Positions 7,661 through 12,026 of a stretch of DNA of 12,026 nt are shown here, piece after piece. The DNA lies in contig BQKZ01000945.1 of NCBI GenBank assembly GCA_036244855.1, positions 126,231 to 138,256 of the forward strand, given 5' to 3'. The notes beneath the pieces are model-generated. The model did no database searches and had not been told where the DNA came from. It was given only the letters and a program-made list of their open reading frames with translations. This DNA is from Temnopleurus reevesii. Taxonomy: Eukaryota > Echinodermata > Echinoidea > Temnopleuroida > Temnopleuridae. The first letter of the stretch is position 1. Each line of letters starts with the position of its first letter. A program made the translations under genes and the position numbers.

Positions 7661-8471
7661 AATTACCTAATTATTGTTCAGAAAACTCAAAACAATCACA
7701 AACGTATGATTCTAATGTCGTCATTAGCTTTATATCAGCTATATCAGGAAAATCTTGATGTTGCTGCGAACGTTCCCACTTCAATATGCCTTGGAGTTAA
7801 CTTGGGGTTCCTCCCGACGAGAAATGCTTGTATTTTTCGATTTAATAAATACCCTATCTAAGACCTCGATAAAAGCTGACTACTTTTTGATGAATTTTTT
7901 TAGTTCATTTCTATGTTGTAAAATTTGAATGGTGCCATGTGAACGGAGAAATAAACAAAAATGACTGATGTTAAAAGATTACGCTTCGCATCTTTCCTGC
8001 GTATATACACATACCGTTTTTCAAGTTTCATTAGCACTGAGCATACGTTGGGTACAAATACGAAGAACAATTGGGCATTTGTTTACAATTAGAGTATTAA
8101 TGAGCGGTGATACTGCTATGGTTTTCTTCTTTATAATGAATATTCATTTTTAGCCGTAGATGGGGTATGTGCGTTTTTACCTCCACCTCCAATTTAAGTT
8201 TCCCTTTGATTGATAAAAAATAGTCGAGACTTTTTTTTTACACTCATGGACAAAGCCGTGAGAATGACCGCAAGTGGAAGGGATGGGCACCCTGTAACAT
8301 TTTACAGCGAACGAAAAAAGAAATAGAGTAATAGGGGGTTAAATATGTGACGCAGAAAAGTTTGAAAATAAACTTAATTTTAAATTGAAATAATTCTTGT
8401 CTTATCCCAACAAATGATATTTACGCAGTACCTGCTGCTATAACACGAATCGAGCCCGCCACTACCATCGG
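7661..8471. other. Downstream sequence, no gene seen
   Basis: This is AT-rich sequence with further AATAAA motifs near 7844 and 7951 but no ORF with protein features and no element boundaries. If the 7579-9167 intron is real, this is its first part. Confidence 0.5.
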
Positions 8472-8543
8472 TTCTCGGTGGTCTAGTGGTAAGACACCTG
8501 TCTAGTCATCAGGAGATCGTGGGTTCGATTCCTACCCGAGAAT
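8472..8543 (+). tRNA. tRNA-Thr(AGT)-like sequence, possibly a SINE head
   Basis: A full cloverleaf of normal length folds. The acceptor stem TTCTCGG/CCGAGAA is perfect; the D stem is GTCT/AGAC; the anticodon stem is CCTG(T)/(T)CAGG with one T-T mismatch next to the loop; the T stem pairs fully and has a TTCGATT loop. Counting places AGT at positions 34-36. The anticodon arm and variable region CCTGTCTAGT..CAGGAGATC closely resemble metazoan tRNA-Thr. The A box TGGTCTAGTGG and B box GGTTCGATTCC are intact, and TTTT follows at 8559-8562. C at position 37 and the mismatch are odd for a working tRNA, so it may be a decayed gene or the head of a tRNA-derived SINE. No 3' CCA is encoded, as expected in eukaryotes. 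Confidence 0.55.
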
Positions 8544-8828
8544 GTATAAATGTGATTGTTTTCACAGCTTCTCGGTAAAGCACTGCCAACCAGTGGTTAT
8601 TCATTTTAGGATAAGGCAATAATTATTTCAATTATTTATCTACCCAACACAAAAATCATTCAACTTAAACTCAATTTTGTTTTGGAAAAGATTATTTTCC
8701 AGCTTCGAAAAACATCTTGATGTATTGCTTTCAATATTTGCGATATGTTCCAATGATGCAGAGGTTGCATAGGAATGATAATTATATGTATTTGTTTAGT
8801 AACTGTGTTGGTAACAGGTTGGTAATAG

Positions 8829-9122
8829 GCGCCGTGGTGTAGTGGTCGTGACTGTCATCTTTCTACTCGAGAGTCGTAGGTTCGAATCCTACCCATTGCG
8901 TCAATTTCCTTCTGCAAGAAATTCATCCACATTGTGCTGCACTCAACCCGGGTGAGGTGAATATGTACCTGACAGGAATATTTATTCCTTGAAAACGCCG
9001 CGGATGGCTGCCGGGCTAAAGCGAGGGTAATACTAATGTAAAGTGCTTTGAGCACTCAGCAGAGTAGATACGTGCGCTATATGAATTGCATCTATAATTA
9101 TTACTGTTTATTATTATTATTT
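8829..9122 (+). mobile_element. tRNA-derived SINE with L2-like tail
   Basis: The head GCGCCGTGGTGTAGTGG contains an A box (8835-8845), and GGTTCGAATCC at 8879-8889 is a B box, giving a Pol III promoter. The tRNA-unrelated body (AAGAAATTCATCCACATTGT and GGTGAGGTGAATATGTACC) is, from memory, typical of a SINE common in echinoderm genomes. The tail TGTAAAGTGCTTTGAGCACT and GTGCGCTATATGAATTGCAT resembles the 3' end of L2/CR1-type LINEs that mobilise such SINEs. It ends in TTATTATTATTATTTT microsatellite sequence. The copy is full length in outline but diverged. Reverse-strand open reading in it is a by-product. Confidence 0.85.
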
Positions 9123-9774
9123 TGTCATGAATGTTTATTTTTTTTTCTCTCCCTTTTTCTGTTTTAGGACTTTGGATAGCGGACTACTTCCCCGTTTCCC
9201 ACGTATACTGTATATACGGCCACACAAACTTTCAATACGTTCAAAGATGGTGTACCTTTCACGAAGCCGGTGGCAGCGAGGGTGATATCACACGTACACG
9301 TGTCTGAATTGAATTGAATTGAGTTTATTTCATTTTTTTTTTACAGACATAATCGATGTAACATAACATGACAAAGTAGTAAAATGATACTCCCTACAAG
9401 TTAAAACGAATTGTTGGATAATGTTTTAACAAACATGTAAAACATTAACGAATAAATAATTATTTTGTGAATATGGGGTTCCATAGCAAACAGGCATTTT
9501 GTTTACAAGCTTTGATTCTCTGTTTGTTTGAAGGTATGCTAAAATGAAGACCGAACGTCCAAAACATTCATTATCGTAAAATTGGAATGTGGTATAGTTG
9601 CGACAATTAGGGCCGCTAATTTGAAATCCCTGCTCTCAAAAAGGGAATGAGTAAACTGGTATCAATAATATTCAATTCAATTAGAAATTCAATTCAAAAT
9701 AACATTTATTTTTTCCTTCAGCAAACAAATTTCTGTATACATACATTCACATGTATGCACGTTTTTTTAAACAG

Positions 9775-9824
9775 TTGTTTCAAGCGTCCATTTCCGTTAC
9801 TTTACATTGGGCGCTTCGAAACAA
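9775..9824 (+). repeat. 50-nt hairpin in the putative 3' UTR
   Basis: TTGTTTCAAGCGTCCA (9775-9790) pairs with TGGGCGCTTCGAAACAA (9808-9824). That gives 16 pairs including one G-U, one bulged base, and a 17-nt loop. It could form in the RNA. It is shorter than a normal pre-miRNA and no outward extension of the stem was seen. Confidence 0.5.
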
Positions 9825-11161
9825 ACCATTGGTCGTTAGAATTCACAGTAACCTTGATAACCACATTTGAAATAAATGTTACACTCTTATAAAAGTTCGG
9901 TAATGGTTTAACAAAAATTAGACAACATACTGTTCACACGATTATTGGTTAGAATGTTTTCTAAAGGAGGTGGTATTGTAAAATTCGAGAAAAAGTTGGT
10001 ACGTATTTTACGCAATTTATCTTATGGTAATAGTTAAAAAAAACACAAAAAGTTGGAAAATAGTTAACCAATAAAATTATTATGTGGACAATATCTTGCG
10101 TATGTAAAAGGTAAAAAAAAAGCACGATGATAGTTGATTGTGTCATAAGATTGTAGGAACAAGGTCAACAACATTTACTGGATTTGAAACGTTCGTATCT
10201 AATATTTTTCGTCCCATATTTCAGAGCTACCTTACATTACCGTTGGCTAAAATATTAAAAATTTCCGGTCGTGACGTTTTTGTCATTATTAAGATAAGGA
10301 ATTACTATTCATGACCGTACACCGTTTTTGCGTCATTTCAAATATAGTCAGCTTTTTAGAGATGAGAGAAGTTATACAATGAAATATTTCTTTAGCTATA
10401 AATACGTGATCCTTTTGTATTGATTAAGATATATAAGTGAAATAATTTGTAATACTTTTTACACTTATTTACTTATTTTATAGCATACTTTAGAATACTG
10501 TTATCGTAGTGTAAATAATTCAACATTAAGAGACATTTATTTTCCCGTCTCTCCTTTTGTACGTATAGGTAAGTTGCAACTTAAGTCTTTATTACATACA
10601 ATGCACAATTTATTTGTTTTAAAGAGTAAATAATTCGCGTGAACTTCTGGAAGTTAATCCAGTTTGTAGTCTTTAGTAGTACGTTTTTATACTTCGCGTT
10701 CGTGTATCATCGATTGAATTTGTATTGGACTTTTTTTACGAAATTGTAAGTGAATTGGTCTGTTTACTGTAAGTTTTGTAAAATTTTACTGGCAATTGAC
10801 TTTTTGTAACATTTGCACCTTCCTTAATGATCGTGCACTGTAAATAGATATAAATATAAGCAGAATTGTTTAAATTTTTATTGGTATTTGATGGTGCTGG
10901 TGTATGTTATTTTTGTAAAACAAATGTGACGATGTTGAAATGATTTGTGAATTTTTGAAATTTCGCTGCTCAACAATGCGTTGACTTTTATTGTCTCCCA
11001 TATTTACGGCACTTCACCAAAAATATGGTTATGAATACGAATTGATATGTTATGCGATATATACCCTGCCCGTTGTTAACTTTAGAAAGGAATTTTATTT
11101 GATAATTGTATTTATTATTTTCATCATTTGAACGTGTATTTCATTGCGTCTTATACCATCC

Positions 11162-11167
11162 AATAAA
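11162..11167 (+). terminator. Candidate distal poly(A) signal AATAAA
   Basis: CCAATAAAATATCG is followed after about 20 nt by a run of nine T at 11190-11198, the arrangement of a poly(A) signal and downstream U-rich element. It would end the putative UTR exon near 11185. Other AATAAA motifs at 9451, 9871 and 10070 could also serve. Confidence 0.35.
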
Positions 11168-11198
11168 ATATCGAAAGATTTGAAAGCGTTTTTTTTTA

Positions 11199-11571
11199 CA
11201 TTCTACCCAACAATATATTAATAAAAACGGATCAAAGATATTAGGGACACTTTTTTAAGATGTATGCTCATTTTGTTATAAATTCCCTTCAACAAATTTG
11301 GCCAGACTGATGTTAAAATGAATTTGTTTGGATCGTTCGAGGTAACAAAAAACAAGTGTAAAGCTCCATAAAACAATGGGTCTGTCCAATTAAATGTCAC
11401 ACACCTCCTATACGCCATTGTGTTACATAGCAGAGTTTAGCCAAAACACGATCAAAAGTTAGCATGTCTACTCTAGCTAGGATACCTTAAGCATTGTTAA
11501 GTCAGAGCTAAACCAAAATATATTACGTGTGTCAACATATTAACATCGAATATGGAAAAATTGAAACAACT
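11199..11571. other. Intergenic or downstream AT-rich sequence, nothing seen
   Basis: No exon-like ORF, RNA gene or inverted repeat was recognised between the last poly(A) candidate and the MITE cluster. Confidence 0.5.
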
Positions 11572-11700
11572 GGGGACTGTAACATAAAGAGATCCAAATT
11601 GATTGCGATATTGATCGTATCTCTTTGATATACATTTTGCCACAGACTTACGATTGATATTTATCGTAAGTTTAGTTGGATCTTTTATTTAACAGGCTCC
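11572..11700. repeat. Foldback MITE A of the terminal cluster
   Basis: The left end GGGGACTGTAACATAAAGAG and GATCCAA is inverted at the right end as TTGGATCTTTTATTTAACAG and GCTCC. The interior has nested palindromes around GATTGCGATATTGATCGTA and TACGATTGATATTTATCGTA. Its interior block TTTTGCCACAGACTTACGAT matches, in reverse complement, the interior of element C, so A and C are related and lie in opposite orientation. Confidence 0.75.
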
Positions 11701-11872
11701 AGGGCGGTGATTCACCAAGATAAGAAAGACTTCAAGACCGACTTTAGGCACGACCGGTACCAGTGCTTGCGGCGAATGATCAAGAATCTTACGCGTATTA
11801 CACTCGTTAACATGTTTCAATCTTTCTTAAAGTCGTTCGTATCTTTAAGAACACCTTGGTGACACCGACCTG
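11700..11872. repeat. Foldback MITE B, second copy of the 2111-2285 family
   Basis: It starts CAGGGCGGTGATTCACCAAG and ends, read from the other strand, CAGGTCGGTGTCACCAAGGT. Inside, ATAAGAAAGACTTCAAGACC and CAGTGCTTGCGGCGAA align with the 2111-2285 element. It is sandwiched between A and C with no spare bases that I can define. The arms are more diverged than those of the 2111 copy, especially the right arm. Confidence 0.75.
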
Positions 11873-12020
11873 AGCCCCGTAACATAAAGGTTTGCGATCA
11901 ATTGCTAATCTGATAGCGATTGATGTCAATCGCAAGTCTATGGCAAATCATGCACTAAAGTGTGCAATTGATCGCAAAATCAAATAGCGATTAATCGCAA
12001 ACCTTTATGTAACGGGGACT
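11873..12020. repeat. Foldback MITE C of the terminal cluster
   Basis: The left end AGCCCCGTAACATAAAGGTT is inverted at the right end (AACCTTTATGTAACGGGGAC), and the inverted match continues as TTGCGAT/ATCGCAA. The inside is built from repeated GCGATTGAT/ATCAATCGC palindromes, so the whole unit folds on itself. It is complete within the window, and only six bases follow it. No coding capacity. Confidence 0.85.
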
Positions 12021-12026
12021 TGATCT

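Larger units (their letters stand above)
9168..11185 (+). other. Putative long 3'-UTR exon of the synaptotagmin gene
   Basis: A long polypyrimidine tract (9137-9165) ending TTTTAG| at 9167 is one of the best acceptors in the window. The following 140 bp are GC-richer but have stops (TAG at 9177 in frame), so the exon would be non-coding. From about 9310 to 11160 the sequence is T- and A-rich with few repeats, unlike the introns. It contains three UGUANAUA Pumilio consensus sites (TGTATATA 9209-9216, TGTAAATA 10510-10517 and 10839-10846) and a short hairpin at 9775-9824. A GAATTGAATTGAATT repeat at 9307-9321, with a second T-run and ACAG at 9346, could instead mark a retroposon end. UTR status is inference. 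Confidence 0.35.

Noticed and set aside
8855..9055. Minus-strand 66-residue open frame
   Set aside because: It lies wholly within the tRNA-derived SINE and is the reverse reading of repeat sequence.
9340..9360. Second acceptor-like T-run with ACAG
   Set aside because: It follows a GAATTGAATTGAATT simple repeat and looks more like a retroposon tail; the acceptor at 9167 is the better candidate.

Overview
The window is a piece of a metazoan nuclear genome. It holds a large AT-rich gene with short GC-richer coding exons, consensus GT..AG splice sites, tRNA-derived SINE sequence, many short foldback (MITE-like) elements and one ambiguous base (N at 4292), as expected of a draft assembly. The SINE, with its 'AAGAAATTCATCCACATTGT'-type body and 'GCGCTATAT' tail, together with many hairpin MITEs, suggests a marine invertebrate deuterostome, probably an echinoderm. 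That placement rests on recall, not on a search.

The one recognisable protein gene is a plus-strand synaptotagmin of the Syt3/5/6/9/10 type. Three coding exons are visible. Exon 1 (1-513, running off the left edge) carries the linker and a complete C2A domain with all five acidic calcium ligands. The next (4966-5137) carries the middle of C2B with its polybasic strand. The last (7324-7543) carries the end of C2B and the stop codon. The exon for the first strands of C2B, about 40 residues, is absent. Exon 1 ends in phase 0 while the next visible exon needs one base from its predecessor, so a 3n+1 nt exon must be missing from this sequence.

Intron 1 (514-4965 as assembled) is full of foldback elements: 591-750, 1796-1930, 2111-2285, 3371-3613 and a half element at 4293-4459 that starts exactly after the N. 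It also holds a tandem duplication of about 150 bp and a CT microsatellite. Intron 2 (5138-7323) has a CACTG-ended MITE (5166-5434). Just before the last exon it has a decayed, collinear copy of that exon (about 7015-7268) with in-frame stops, apparently a dead duplicate terminal exon.

After the stop codon there is a strong donor (7579) and a strong acceptor (9167/9168). These suggest a 3'-UTR intron and a long AT-rich 3'-UTR exon ending near an AATAAA at 11162, although an AATAAA at 7655 offers a short alternative. The putative UTR intron contains a tRNA-Thr-like sequence (8472-8543) and a tRNA-derived SINE (8829-9122). The right end of the window (11572-12020) is a run of three abutting foldback MITEs. 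The middle one is the same family as 2111-2285, and the outer two are related to each other in opposite orientation.
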